From NCBI GenBank assembly GCA_029253585.1, contig JAQWZF010000019.1, positions 1-59,465 on the forward strand: a DNA stretch of 59,465 nucleotides, written 5' to 3'. The notes beneath the pieces were generated by a model, which saw only the letters and a program-made list of their open reading frames with translations, was not told where the DNA came from and searched no databases. This DNA comes from Gammaproteobacteria bacterium. GTDB taxonomy: Bacteria > Pseudomonadota > Gammaproteobacteria > Pseudomonadales > Pseudohongiellaceae. Numbering within the stretch: the stretch's first letter is position 1; each line of letters begins with the position of its first letter. Made by a program: the position numbers and the translations under genes. Below are positions 45,031 to 53,881 of this stretch, piece by piece.

Positions 45031-45112
45031 GAGCGTTTCTTTGTTTGTCATTCATTGCCTGGCTGTTAGCGCTCATGTGCCTCAAAGTTCGCCATAAGCC
45101 CTATTTTTCTCC

Positions 45113-45928
45113 TTAACGTTGACACTTAGGGCAGTAGACGGTGCTGCGCTGTCCCTGTCGTATCTCCTTCAAGGTGCTCTGGCAAACATGGCAGGGTTTC
45201 CCCTTGCGCCCATAGACCTGCAGTGATTGAGCGAAATACCCAGGCTCACCATTACTGTCTGTAAAATCTCTGAGTGTTGTTCCACCTACATCGATTGCTC
45301 GCTGCAGAACCTGCCTAATACACAGAACCATCTTCGCATAGAGTGGCTTCGAAATTTTACCGGCGCTGCGCTTAGGGCTAATGCCGGCTAGAAAAAGTGC
45401 TTCGTTTGCATAGATATTACCGACGCCAACGACGACCCTGCTATCCATGATGAAAGTCTTGATTGCGGCGCTTCGAGCGCGACTCTTCTTAAATAAGTAG
45501 TCTGTGTCAAAGTCACCGCCCAGAGGCTCAGGGCCTAGAGAGGCTAGCAGGGGGTGAGATTCAATGGCCTCGGTTTCCCATAATATGCAGCCGAATCGGC
45601 GAGGGTCGGTGTAACGAAGCACCTTGTCGTTGGCAAGCACGATGTCGACGTGGTCGTGCTTTGCGGCCTGGCGGCCCGCCTCGACGATACGCAAGCTGCC
45701 GGACATGCCAAGATGAATGATCAGGGTGCCCTTGTTAGTTTTGAGCAGCAGGTATTTACCGCGCCTCGATACTGATTGAATTGTCTCACCCGGTAAGTCT
45801 GTACTTATTGCAGGGGTGATAGGCCAGCGCAAATTCTTGCGGCGTAGTATGATATCGCGAACTACCTTTTTCCTGATGTGCGGTTCAATTCCACGGCGGG
45901 TTGTCTCTACTTCGGGTAACTCGGGCAA
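45113..45928 (-). CDS. mutM: Formamidopyrimidine-DNA glycosylase MutM (TTG start)
   Basis: A 271-residue base-excision repair glycosylase/AP lyase that removes 8-oxoguanine. The catalytic residue is the N-terminal proline, so the protein must start Met-Pro-Glu. The reading MKLPELPEVE from the ATG at 45934 would bury the proline. The TTG at 45926-45928 gives exactly MPELPEVETT and has GAGGA six bases upstream, so I take it as the true start. The catalytic Lys lies in KTNKGTLIIHLGMSG, VVGVGNIYANEALF is the H2TH region, and the C-terminal zinc finger is CHVC...CPKC. It converges with coaD. Confidence 0.95.
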   Translation of the reverse strand: MPELPEVETTRRGIEPHIRKKVVRDIILRRKNLRWPITPAISTDLPGETIQSVSRRGKYLLLKTNKGTLIIHLGMSGSLRIVEAGRQAAKHDHVDIVLANDKVLRYTDPRRFGCILWETEAIESHPLLASLGPEPLGGDFDTDYLFKKSRARSAAIKTFIMDSRVVVGVGNIYANEALFLAGISPKRSAGKISKPLYAKMVLCIRQVLQRAIDVGGTTLRDFTDSNGEPGYFAQSLQVYGRKGKPCHVCQSTLKEIRQGQRSTVYCPKCQR

Positions 45929-46008
45929 CTTCATTCCTCGGCTTTATGATTGCTAGCAGCTAACGCAGACTGCTTTATAATCCTTCCCTAAGCTGAAAGG
46001 AAGCAAGG

Positions 46009-48015
46009 ATGAATTTGACGCAGCATATGCTACTGGGAATTGATGCGGGAGGCACGTTTACGGACTTCGTACTGGTTCGTCCCGAGCCCGTCGTTTCCGT
46101 CGAGGTCTACAAGACTCTCTCAACACCCGACGCGCCCGAGCAGGCAATTCTCCATGGGATACGGGCTATGGGGCTGGAATCTCATCTGGATGATGGCAGC
46201 TTACAGCTCATCCACGGGAGCACCGTCGCAACCAATGCCGTTCTTGAAGTCAAGTTGGCGCGTACCGCATTCATTACGAATTACGGCTTTGCAGATATGT
46301 TGGAGTTAGCCAGACAGACCCGCCCCCAACTCTATGCCCTAGAGACCCCTGCAGTGGCACCTCCAGTGCCATCGGAGCTCTGCCTCGAGACAGGTGGGCG
46401 CATAGGGGCGGACGGGTCGGTGGTATTACCTTTGTCAGATGCTGAGATTGCCATCCTGCTCAAAGAGATCGAGGCACTGGCGCCGGATGCTATCGCCATC
46501 AATTTACTCTTCTCATTTCTTGACGACGGTTTCGAACGCAAGATTGAGGCCGCGATTCAAACGCAGGCAGCAGATCGTTTCGTGAGTCGTTCTTCGAGCG
46601 TCTTACCAGAATACAAAGAATACGAGCGAGGCATCGCGACCTGGTTAAATGCAGCCCTGGGCCCGGTTATTAGCGGTTACCTGAAGGCACTTCAGGAAGA
46701 ACTGGGCAGTACGCCGCTGCAGGTTATGCAGTCCAGCGGTGAGACAATGGCGGCAAAGACAGCTGCAGAGTCAGCGGTAAATCTCCTGCTCTCCGGGCCC
46801 GCCGGTGGACTCACCGCCATAGCCTTTCTTGCACAGCAGCAGGGCAAGACGAAATTCATCAGCTTCGATATGGGAGGGACATCAACCGACGTCGCCTTGC
46901 TGGATGGAAAGATCCGCACCAGCAATGAATCTTCAATAGCCAGTTATCCGATTGCGGTTCCCATGGTTGATCTGGAGACGATAGGGGCCGGAGGAGGCTC
47001 CATAGCCTTCGTCGACACTGGGGGCATGTTGCAGGTCGGTCCGCGCTCGGCGGGGGCAGATCCGGGACCGGCCTGTTACGACCGTGGCGGAAAGGAAGCG
47101 ACGGTGAGTGATGCAAACCTGGTGCTGGGCAGACTGCAATTTGACGCGGCGCTCGCGGGGGACCTTAAGCTCAGTCTACAGAAAGCCCGGGTAAGCATAG
47201 AACCTCTGGCCAAGCGCATAGGCTTGTCGATAGAGGAGACGGCGCTGGGCATTATTGATATAGCGAATGAGCACATGGCGAAGGCGATTAGGCTTATCTC
47301 CGTAAATAAGGGTCACGATCCGAAACAATTCATTCTTGCGAGTTTTGGTGGGGCGGGTAGCTTGCATGTCTGTGCGCTCGCCGATGCGATGGGTATGCGT
47401 GATGCAATCGTGCCGGTGCATGGTGGGGTGCTCTCAGCTTTAGGAATGGTAGTGGCAGAGCAGGGGCGACAGTTTTCCAAGACGCTGAGTCTGGACGCTG
47501 AGCAAATTGACGAACAAGAACTAGAGCAACAGTACGCCAGCTTAGAGCAGCGTGGTATTGCACAGCTAGCTAGCGAAGGCCTACCCGAATCTATGTTGGT
47601 ATCGAATCGGAGTACTGACCTTAGATACAAAGGGCAGTCATATACCCTGAATGTCGATTTCACCGCTATAGCCGAAGCAGTCACAGCGTTTCAAGAACTC
47701 CACAGACAACGCTATGGATATTCCCACGACGCCCCCGTCGAATTGCTCACGATTCGTGTCAATGTTTCCACCCGCAAAGCGCGCTTCGTTATGCCTGAGC
47801 ATATTGCCGACACTGGCTGCAATAATATCCAGCAGTGCAAGGTCTATGGTGAGACAGTAAAGGCGAAACTGTTGCAGCGCACACAATTGTGCCCCGGTGA
47901 TTGGGTAGAGGGCCCCGCAATCATAACCGAGTACTCTGCTACAACGTTTTTAGCAGCAGGTTGGTCGGCAGCCCCCGATGAGTTCGGCAACCTCATCCTG
48001 AAGAAGTTAGACTAA
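46009..48015 (+). CDS. Hydantoinase/oxoprolinase A-type subunit (HyuA family), without HyuB
   Basis: A 668-residue ATP-dependent hydantoinase/oxoprolinase A protein. The N-terminal actin-like ATPase part starts LLGIDAGGTFTDFVLV (phosphate 1 loop) and has IHGSTVATNAVLE. The middle has LLSGPAGGLTA and FISFDMGGTSTDVAL (phosphate 2), and the rest includes ETIGAGGGSIAF and GPRSAGADPGPACYDRGG. Relatives hydrolyse cyclic amides (5-oxoproline, N-methylhydantoin) or carboxylate acetone, normally together with a HyuB partner. No HyuB gene follows; the next gene is unrelated. The substrate is therefore open. Confidence 0.88.
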   Translation: MNLTQHMLLGIDAGGTFTDFVLVRPEPVVSVEVYKTLSTPDAPEQAILHGIRAMGLESHLDDGSLQLIHGSTVATNAVLEVKLARTAFITNYGFADMLELARQTRPQLYALETPAVAPPVPSELCLETGGRIGADGSVVLPLSDAEIAILLKEIEALAPDAIAINLLFSFLDDGFERKIEAAIQTQAADRFVSRSSSVLPEYKEYERGIATWLNAALGPVISGYLKALQEELGSTPLQVMQSSGETMAAKTAAESAVNLLLSGPAGGLTAIAFLAQQQGKTKFISFDMGGTSTDVALLDGKIRTSNESSIASYPIAVPMVDLETIGAGGGSIAFVDTGGMLQVGPRSAGADPGPACYDRGGKEATVSDANLVLGRLQFDAALAGDLKLSLQKARVSIEPLAKRIGLSIEETALGIIDIANEHMAKAIRLISVNKGHDPKQFILASFGGAGSLHVCALADAMGMRDAIVPVHGGVLSALGMVVAEQGRQFSKTLSLDAEQIDEQELEQQYASLEQRGIAQLASEGLPESMLVSNRSTDLRYKGQSYTLNVDFTAIAEAVTAFQELHRQRYGYSHDAPVELLTIRVNVSTRKARFVMPEHIADTGCNNIQQCKVYGETVKAKLLQRTQLCPGDWVEGPAIITEYSATTFLAAGWSAAPDEFGNLILKKLD

Positions 48016-48307
48016 GACGTCAGACCGGAACATAACTGTCTCGCAGCGGCTTTTGATTTGAACTGTTTTTCCTAAATTGCTCGTATAGTTGCTTACTAGC
48101 TGCCTATATAGCTCAGCAATATCGAGTAGGAGTTATTTACAGGCCAAATTCTCAGGTGATATAACTGAATAGATAGACCGACTTAGACTATTAACAGACA
48201 GGCTTGCAATGAACTCTCAATTGTTTATCAGAATGTCTTTAAGTAGGGGCTCCATCCACCTTTACTGCACATCACTAGTCAGGGAATAGGCAGAAACCGG
48301 CAGAACC
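48016..48307. other. Intergenic region before the envelope gene cluster
   Basis: AT-rich at its left end (around 48060-48145). It should hold the promoter of the downstream cluster, but I cannot choose a clear -35/-10 pair with normal spacing. No RNA gene or terminator is recognised. Confidence 0.4.
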
Positions 48308-49708
48308 ATGAAATCACGCTCCGTTCATCACAGTACCCAACTTTTAGGCCTAATCAGCGCTTTAGCCACTTCGATTGTATTGGCGCAAGACGCGCCGCCG
48401 CTTGAGGCTGCACTTCTCGAAGATATTCCCGAAGATAGAAGTCGCGCCAAGTTACCACTGCTTTACTTCGATATGCCTGTGCTAATAGTTGAGGGCCTAG
48501 ACCAAGTCTTGCCTTCGCCCATAGCTTCGACGGTCGACCCGGAATTAGACCCAGATTTCGGTCAACGCGTGGACAGTATTAACCAGTACAATTCAGCCGT
48601 GTCGGCGATCGAGCTCGACGGCGGCGCCTGGGACGATGGCCTGGTCGAGGAGCTTGCTGCCTTAGGTCGGCTGCAACAGGAGCAGGGCGATCATCTGGCC
48701 GCTGTCGAAACCCTGGATAGGGCTATTCACGTCAATCGAATCAATGCGGGTCTCTATACCCTGGAGCAGATTCCTGTCGTTGAACAGCTAATCCAGAGCT
48801 ACATGGCCCTGGGGGATTGGGAACAGGCAGATATCTACAATAACTACCTATTCCATGTGCAACAGAAGGCTTTTGGTTACAACGACCCGCGACTCATCCC
48901 CGGATTGGAACGCCTGGCAACCTGGCATATTCAGGCTTTTAACGTGGGCTATGGTGAGCTGCCGGGTATCAGGTTACGACAATCCGAGATCATGTTTAAC
49001 GCGGCAGCGCGGATGGTTGGCGTTCATTTCGGCAAGAACGATGAACGTTTTATCACTTACCAGCAGAACATCGCGAACTCGGCCTATCTGGTATCCAGAA
49101 ACCAAGACTTGATGCTTCAAATCGACCGCTCCGAATACAGAAACATGCAGCAGATGTTGGCGGAGCAGCTTAATGAACAGCGCCGAATACAAGCTTCGGG
49201 GTTTAGAACTGGCGAGCGGGCTCTCGCAGAGATTGTGCAGGTCTATAGTGAGAAGGCAGATGAGCCTTATGTCCTAGCGGAAGCGATTACTCACTTAGCC
49301 GATTGGTATCTTCTGTTTGGTCAGCGTCGCGGTGCACTTGAAAGCTATCAACTCGCTTGGAATGTCTTGCAGGAGCAGGAGAACGCAGAAGTGTTGACGC
49401 AGCGGCTCTACGGAGAAGTTGTGCCATTACCCAGCTTTGCATCATCTATTGAGATACCTGAAGCGTACTATAAGAATGAAGACGGTACCGATGCATTGAA
49501 TTTCGATTTTGCAGACCTCACTTTTGATGTAACAGACAGGGGTGTAGTCAGGAATATAGCGATTGATACGGAAGAGAGTGAGGCTAATAAACTACAGCTG
49601 CGCAAATTACGCAGCATGGTTCGCTCTACGCGGTTTCGTCCGCTCATAGTTGACGGTGTGCCGCAGTATTCTAGCCAGAATCATTTTAGATATCGGTATT
49701 GGTACTAA
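48308..49708 (+). CDS. Exported TPR-like protein with a TonB-C-like end
   Basis: A 466-residue protein with a signal peptide (hydrophobic residues about 10-25, cleavage after VLAQ). Residues ~90-200 and ~300-360 are helical and TPR-like (LGRLQQEQGDHLAAVETLDRA, YMALGDWEQADIYNNYLF, FGQRRGALESYQLAWNVL). The last ~70 residues (FADLTFDVTDRGVVRNIAID, then MVRSTRFRPLIVDGVPQYSS) look like the TonB C-terminal domain, where a conserved Phe-Arg-Pro follows a beta strand. No N-terminal TonB helix is present, so this is a soluble periplasmic or surface protein. It is the first gene on the plus strand after hyuA, and 223 bases separate it from the next gene. Confidence 0.6.
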   Translation: MKSRSVHHSTQLLGLISALATSIVLAQDAPPLEAALLEDIPEDRSRAKLPLLYFDMPVLIVEGLDQVLPSPIASTVDPELDPDFGQRVDSINQYNSAVSAIELDGGAWDDGLVEELAALGRLQQEQGDHLAAVETLDRAIHVNRINAGLYTLEQIPVVEQLIQSYMALGDWEQADIYNNYLFHVQQKAFGYNDPRLIPGLERLATWHIQAFNVGYGELPGIRLRQSEIMFNAAARMVGVHFGKNDERFITYQQNIANSAYLVSRNQDLMLQIDRSEYRNMQQMLAEQLNEQRRIQASGFRTGERALAEIVQVYSEKADEPYVLAEAITHLADWYLLFGQRRGALESYQLAWNVLQEQENAEVLTQRLYGEVVPLPSFASSIEIPEAYYKNEDGTDALNFDFADLTFDVTDRGVVRNIAIDTEESEANKLQLRKLRSMVRSTRFRPLIVDGVPQYSSQNHFRYRYWY

Positions 49709-49931
49709 TTTATTGGCTGAACAGGTAGCATCGATCAGCCTACTCCTCGCTATTACTGGCCTCCCGGGGAGGCTGTTAAGCCCCGGTTAAGGCGCTCTGG
49801 GATAATAGTAGAAGATTAAATGCCATTACTGACGATTATCGATATTTCAATAACGCCGGCGAAAAGAGCATAAAGTGCTCAAAAGTAGTTAAAACTCGAC
49901 AAACTGGGAAAAGCAGGGGTCCGAGGACAGG

Positions 49932-51095
49932 ATGAATTGTATGCAATCCATGCAGTGGATGAATGACGGGCTAAAGACACTTGCTAAGGCTATAGCCTTA
50001 GTGGCTATAATTGCCGCCGTGGCGGCGTGTCAATCTAGCAGTCAGAGTCAGAGCTCGGCATCGTTACCGTCATCCTCGTCGAGTTCAAGCAGCTCGCAGT
50101 CTTCAAGTTCCAGCTCAAGCGGCTCCTCCAGTAGTTCCAGTCAAAGCTCGTCTTCCACTCAGAGCCAGAGCAGCGGGCAGAGTCAGAGTTCATCCAGTTC
50201 TATGCCAAGCATTCCGTCCAGTCAGGCCGGGCAACAGTCCAGCGAGAGCAGCGCGGCGGGAAGCCAGTCTTCTGCCGGCGCAAGTAGTGCGGGGCAGCAA
50301 CCAGGGCAGTCGGGAAGAGATGGCTCGAGCCCCTCGGCACAGGGTTCTGCTCAGGGAACTCAAGCAGCAGGTGGCGCCGCAGGAACTACCCCCGCTGGAA
50401 CACTTGGCACTAGCCCAGGACAGGCGGCGGGTTCGCAGACACGGTTACCGGGTCAGGGCAGTCAATCTGGAAATGACGGCAGAGACGGCTCTACAGGAGA
50501 CCTTGGGAGTGGAACAAATCAATCATCCGGCGGCGGATTAGGGCGGCCAAGTGGGAATTATAGTCTAGATACTCTGCCAGATGGCGTGTTAAGTGGCAGA
50601 ACGGCGCGGGATGGCGCGAACGGGCAGTCAAGTACCGGTGCGGGTGATAGCGGCACGCAGCCAGCTGGCAGCGGCACCATGACAGCGCAGGAGCGGGCCA
50701 GGGTTTTAGATGAACGACTTCGCAAAGGTTATGAAACCTTTGATGGGTATATTCTGGGAGAGCGCGAAAGAGCGCAGGCGGAAAGTAATGCTGCTGGGTC
50801 TTCAGCCGGAGGTGGAGCCGGCGGTGGTGGAGGGGGCAGTAGTTCCGCACAGCCACAGACCATACCCGAATCCAGCGCATCGCCTTCCGCGGTTTTAACC
50901 TCAGCGCAGCCCCAGGCACCCGGCGCGCCAGCGACGGAAACCTTTCCGCCGCCGGACGATATTCCCAGTGGCCGTGACGATGATGTCGTGGCCAGGCAAT
51001 TGCGCGAGGCGGCGATGGCAGAGCCCGATCCGGAATTACGTGAGGCACTTTGGCAGGAATATAGAAGCTATACAGGCTTAGGTGAGGACCAATGA
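49932..51095 (+). CDS. Serine/glutamine/glycine-rich lipoprotein
   Basis: A 387-residue predicted lipoprotein (lipobox VAAC, Cys33; the +2 residue is Gln, consistent with outer-membrane sorting). Residues ~34-110 are almost only Ser with Gln; ~110-255 are Gly/Ser/Gln/Ala-rich and low-complexity. The C-terminal part holds a short helix (QERARVLDERLRKGYETFDG), a Gly/Pro/Ala linker and a final charged helix (RQLREAAMAEPDPELREALW). The Ser stretch could be a long flexible tether across peptidoglycan or the outer surface. The start at 49932 has GAGGA five bases upstream. It overlaps the next gene by four bases, so the two are coupled. Confidence 0.6.
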   Translation: MNCMQSMQWMNDGLKTLAKAIALVAIIAAVAACQSSSQSQSSASLPSSSSSSSSSQSSSSSSSGSSSSSSQSSSSTQSQSSGQSQSSSSSMPSIPSSQAGQQSSESSAAGSQSSAGASSAGQQPGQSGRDGSSPSAQGSAQGTQAAGGAAGTTPAGTLGTSPGQAAGSQTRLPGQGSQSGNDGRDGSTGDLGSGTNQSSGGGLGRPSGNYSLDTLPDGVLSGRTARDGANGQSSTGAGDSGTQPAGSGTMTAQERARVLDERLRKGYETFDGYILGERERAQAESNAAGSSAGGGAGGGGGGSSSAQPQTIPESSASPSAVLTSAQPQAPGAPATETFPPPDDIPSGRDDDVVARQLREAAMAEPDPELREALWQEYRSYTGLGEDQ

Positions 51096-52297
51096 GAGCA
51101 TTGAAAGTGTTAACGGCACAGCAGCTAAGGAATATTGCAGGTACAGCATTACTAGCCCTGTTTCTAGCCGCCTGTAATTCACATACTGTTAAAACGACAA
51201 GCTACACACCCATAGTTCAAGACAGCCAGGATGTTCCGGAAGACTTGCTTTTGGATGTTGGCGTTGCCGTATTCGACCCTGGCATCGATGAGATCGCCAA
51301 GCGCGAGGAAGAGACGGTTAACCATGAAATTCGCGTGGCAGAGTCGCGCTATGCGCCGTTCCTCTTGGCAGACACGCTGCAGCGTTCTGCGAACTGGGGC
51401 ATCGTGCGCTTGATGCCCAACAATGAAAGCCCCATGGACGTGTACATCAATGGCACTATTTTGCAGTCCGATGGCGAGGCTATGCGGATGCGCATTGAAG
51501 TCACCGATTCGAGCGGCAGGCAGTGGTATACAAAAGTCTATGATGAGATGATCAGTCAGTTTAGCTACGAGCCTTCCCAGCGTCAGCAAGCCGATCCCTT
51601 TCAAGTTATTTACAATAAAATCTCGAATGATTTGTTGGAATATCGAAAGCGTAATCTGACTAACCGAGAGATCGTAGAGATTCGAACCATTTCAGAATTA
51701 CTCTTCGCGCGTCGCTTCTCACCGGATGTGTTCGATTCCTACCTAGCAACCGATCGCCGCGGCAACTTACAGATAGTTTCTCTGCCCGCTGAATCTGACC
51801 CGGTGTTACAAAGAGTTCGTGACATAAGAGAGCGCGACTTCATGTTCATCGACACTGTGCAAGATTATTACGCAACCTATGTAAGGCAGATGCGTTTGCC
51901 CTATGACACGTGGCGGGAGTTGAGCTACGAAGAAACAATTACATTAAGAGAATTACGCGCCTCAGCTAATCGAAGATTCGCAGCTGGTGCGGCCGCCGTT
52001 CTGGGTGGCCTGGCTGCGGCAACCAATGGTGGTAATTATGCGACTCAAACCGGCGGCGCGGTGGGTGTTGGTGCAGGCGCATTTCTTATCAAGAGTGGCT
52101 TCGATAAGCGTGCGGAAGCCAGAATTCACATGGAAGCATTGGAAGAATTGGGTGAGTCATTAGAAAACGAAGTAGCTCCACGCGTATTTAGTTTAGACGA
52201 TCGTACCATCACACTAACTGGCTCGGTCGAAGAGCAGTATGCCCAGTGGAAAGATATCTTGTCTGATATCTATGCTTCAGAAGTAGGTGATATTTAA
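51092..52297 (+). CDS. Lipoprotein with a CsgG/LpoB-like region and a glycine-zipper segment
   Basis: A 401-residue lipoprotein (lipobox LAAC, Cys28, +2 Asn). Residues ~48-180 contain LLLDVGVAVFDPGIDE and GIVRLMPNNESPMDVYINGTILQSDG, which read like the alpha/beta fold of CsgG/LpoB-type outer-membrane lipoproteins; this is a weak resemblance. Residues ~285-325 are Ala/Gly-rich and hydrophobic (FAAGAAAVLGGLAAATNGG, VGVGAGAFLIKSGF), a possible membrane-inserting or oligomerising hairpin. A helical tail follows. No known function. It is coupled to the Ser-rich lipoprotein gene upstream, and the next gene starts 45 bases downstream. Confidence 0.55.
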   Translation: MRALKVLTAQQLRNIAGTALLALFLAACNSHTVKTTSYTPIVQDSQDVPEDLLLDVGVAVFDPGIDEIAKREEETVNHEIRVAESRYAPFLLADTLQRSANWGIVRLMPNNESPMDVYINGTILQSDGEAMRMRIEVTDSSGRQWYTKVYDEMISQFSYEPSQRQQADPFQVIYNKISNDLLEYRKRNLTNREIVEIRTISELLFARRFSPDVFDSYLATDRRGNLQIVSLPAESDPVLQRVRDIRERDFMFIDTVQDYYATYVRQMRLPYDTWRELSYEETITLRELRASANRRFAAGAAAVLGGLAAATNGGNYATQTGGAVGVGAGAFLIKSGFDKRAEARIHMEALEELGESLENEVAPRVFSLDDRTITLTGSVEEQYAQWKDILSDIYASEVGDI

Positions 52298-52342
52298 TCG
52301 GTTCATCCATATTAGTGGGTCTGCCCACGCACAGAATGCGCT

Positions 52343-53875
52343 ATGCCAGATAAAGATGTCGACAAGATTGACACAGTTGATTTTGATCATAATGACAATT
52401 CAGTATTTTTAAATCAAGCTGCCACCGTTGCAGCGGAGAAGCCCTCGCCGTGGGTATGGATTGGCTTGGGTGGATTGCTCCTACTCGCATTGTTGGTGAT
52501 CTTCGTTCTTCCCTCTGTAGTCTCCGATTATGAGTTGCCATTGGAAAGGCGCGCCGATCAAGTCGACACCCCAATTGCCGAAAGAACTGCTCCTGCGGCA
52601 AGCGCGATCTCCCCATTCGAAGAGGCACAGCGAGCCTTGCGCAGGAAGGAGGCGCAGGACGTGCTTGCCGAACTATTAGCGAGCCAGGGCGAGTTAGACA
52701 TTTTGGACGTTGCGCTATGGGGTCAGCAAAAGTATGAAACCTCCCTGGAGCAGGCGAGTATAGGAGACGAGTATTATCGCGCCCAGGACTTTCTATTGGC
52801 CCGTGAGTCCTATGAGGCTGGACGTGATGGTCTACAGGAATTAATCGATACTGTACCTGCGGTAGTGGAACAGACGCTGATCGAGGGCGAGCGCGCATTG
52901 ATTGATGTAGATGCAAGCCAAGCCCTGGCCAAATACACGCTGGCCCTGCTGCTCGATCCTGAAAATGAAGCTGCAAAGATTGGCGAGCAACGCGCATTGA
53001 CCCTGGATGCTGTGACAGCATTACTCACCGAAGCGGGGGAGTTAGAGGAAGGCGGACAGTTGCAGCAGGCGCTCGCCAATTATAATGAAGTCCTTGGCCT
53101 TGACAGTTATAACAATATAGCAACTGAGAAAGTTGCCTCAGTGTCGCTGCGCATCACTGAGGGTGAATTTGCCCAAATAATGTCCAGTGGTTATGAATTA
53201 TTGCAACAGGGAGAACCTGAGCAAGCCATCGCCGAGTTTCAGAGAGCGTCAACTTTGGGTATAAAACAGGATGAGGCTCAGGCCGCGATCATCCAGACTG
53301 AGAATGAGATAGCGAATACTGAAATAGTACGTATACGTGAACTCATAGCCGCCGCAGAACAAAACGAACAATGGCAGGACGCGGTTGATCAATACGATAG
53401 TGTTTTGGCCATCGATAGGAATCTGCTTTTTGCCATTAACGGCCGTGACTATGCCAATCGCAGGGCGGCTCTAGACCGGCTGTTGGAGGAAGGTATTGCT
53501 AATCCAGCAAGGTTTTCTGAGGATGCGGTGTACGAAGAAACTCTCGGATGGTATTGGGTAGGTCGCGATATTCCAGAACCGGGACCAAGATTAGTTGTGC
53601 AGCTAGATACGCTAGAGAAGTTTTTGGAAAATTCTCAAGTTCCAATCGACATCTCTTTCAGATCTGACAGCCTAACAGACGTAACCTTGCTCAGAATATC
53701 CGAGCTGGGATTTTTCGATCAGACATCACTCTCATTGAAACCGGGCCGCTATGTGGCTGTTGGAAAACGTAGCGGCTATAGGGATGTGCGCGAAGAATTC
53801 ACAGTAGGCTTTGGGCAAACTCCCGAGACCGTGGTCGTTCGGTGTGATGAGCGCATCTCGTCTGCGGGCAGGTAA
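52343..53875 (+). CDS. Single-pass membrane protein with TPR-like repeats and a PEGA-like end
   Basis: A 510-residue protein. A ~35-residue acidic cytoplasmic N-terminus is followed by one membrane helix (residues ~37-60, PWVWIGLGGLLLLALLVIFV), so the remainder is periplasmic. Residues ~90-385 are helical repeats of TPR type (DEYYRAQDFLLARESYEAG, GELEEGGQLQQALANYNEVL, YELLQQGEPEQAIAEFQRA, EQNEQWQDAVDQYDSVLAID). The last ~90 residues (VPIDISFRSDSLTDVTLLRI, LKPGRYVAVGKRSGYRDVRE) have a PEGA-like beta pattern, the same module repeated in the next gene. Six bases separate it from that gene. It is probably a scaffold in the inner membrane. Confidence 0.65.
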   Translation: MPDKDVDKIDTVDFDHNDNSVFLNQAATVAAEKPSPWVWIGLGGLLLLALLVIFVLPSVVSDYELPLERRADQVDTPIAERTAPAASAISPFEEAQRALRRKEAQDVLAELLASQGELDILDVALWGQQKYETSLEQASIGDEYYRAQDFLLARESYEAGRDGLQELIDTVPAVVEQTLIEGERALIDVDASQALAKYTLALLLDPENEAAKIGEQRALTLDAVTALLTEAGELEEGGQLQQALANYNEVLGLDSYNNIATEKVASVSLRITEGEFAQIMSSGYELLQQGEPEQAIAEFQRASTLGIKQDEAQAAIIQTENEIANTEIVRIRELIAAAEQNEQWQDAVDQYDSVLAIDRNLLFAINGRDYANRRAALDRLLEEGIANPARFSEDAVYEETLGWYWVGRDIPEPGPRLVVQLDTLEKFLENSQVPIDISFRSDSLTDVTLLRISELGFFDQTSLSLKPGRYVAVGKRSGYRDVREEFTVGFGQTPETVVVRCDERISSAGR

Positions 53876-53881
53876 TAACAG

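Noticed and set aside
50011..51048. Long ORFs in other frames and on the minus strand inside the Ser-rich lipoprotein gene
   Set aside because: They arise from the low-complexity, GC-rich codons of the real gene; basic, featureless translations without start signals.
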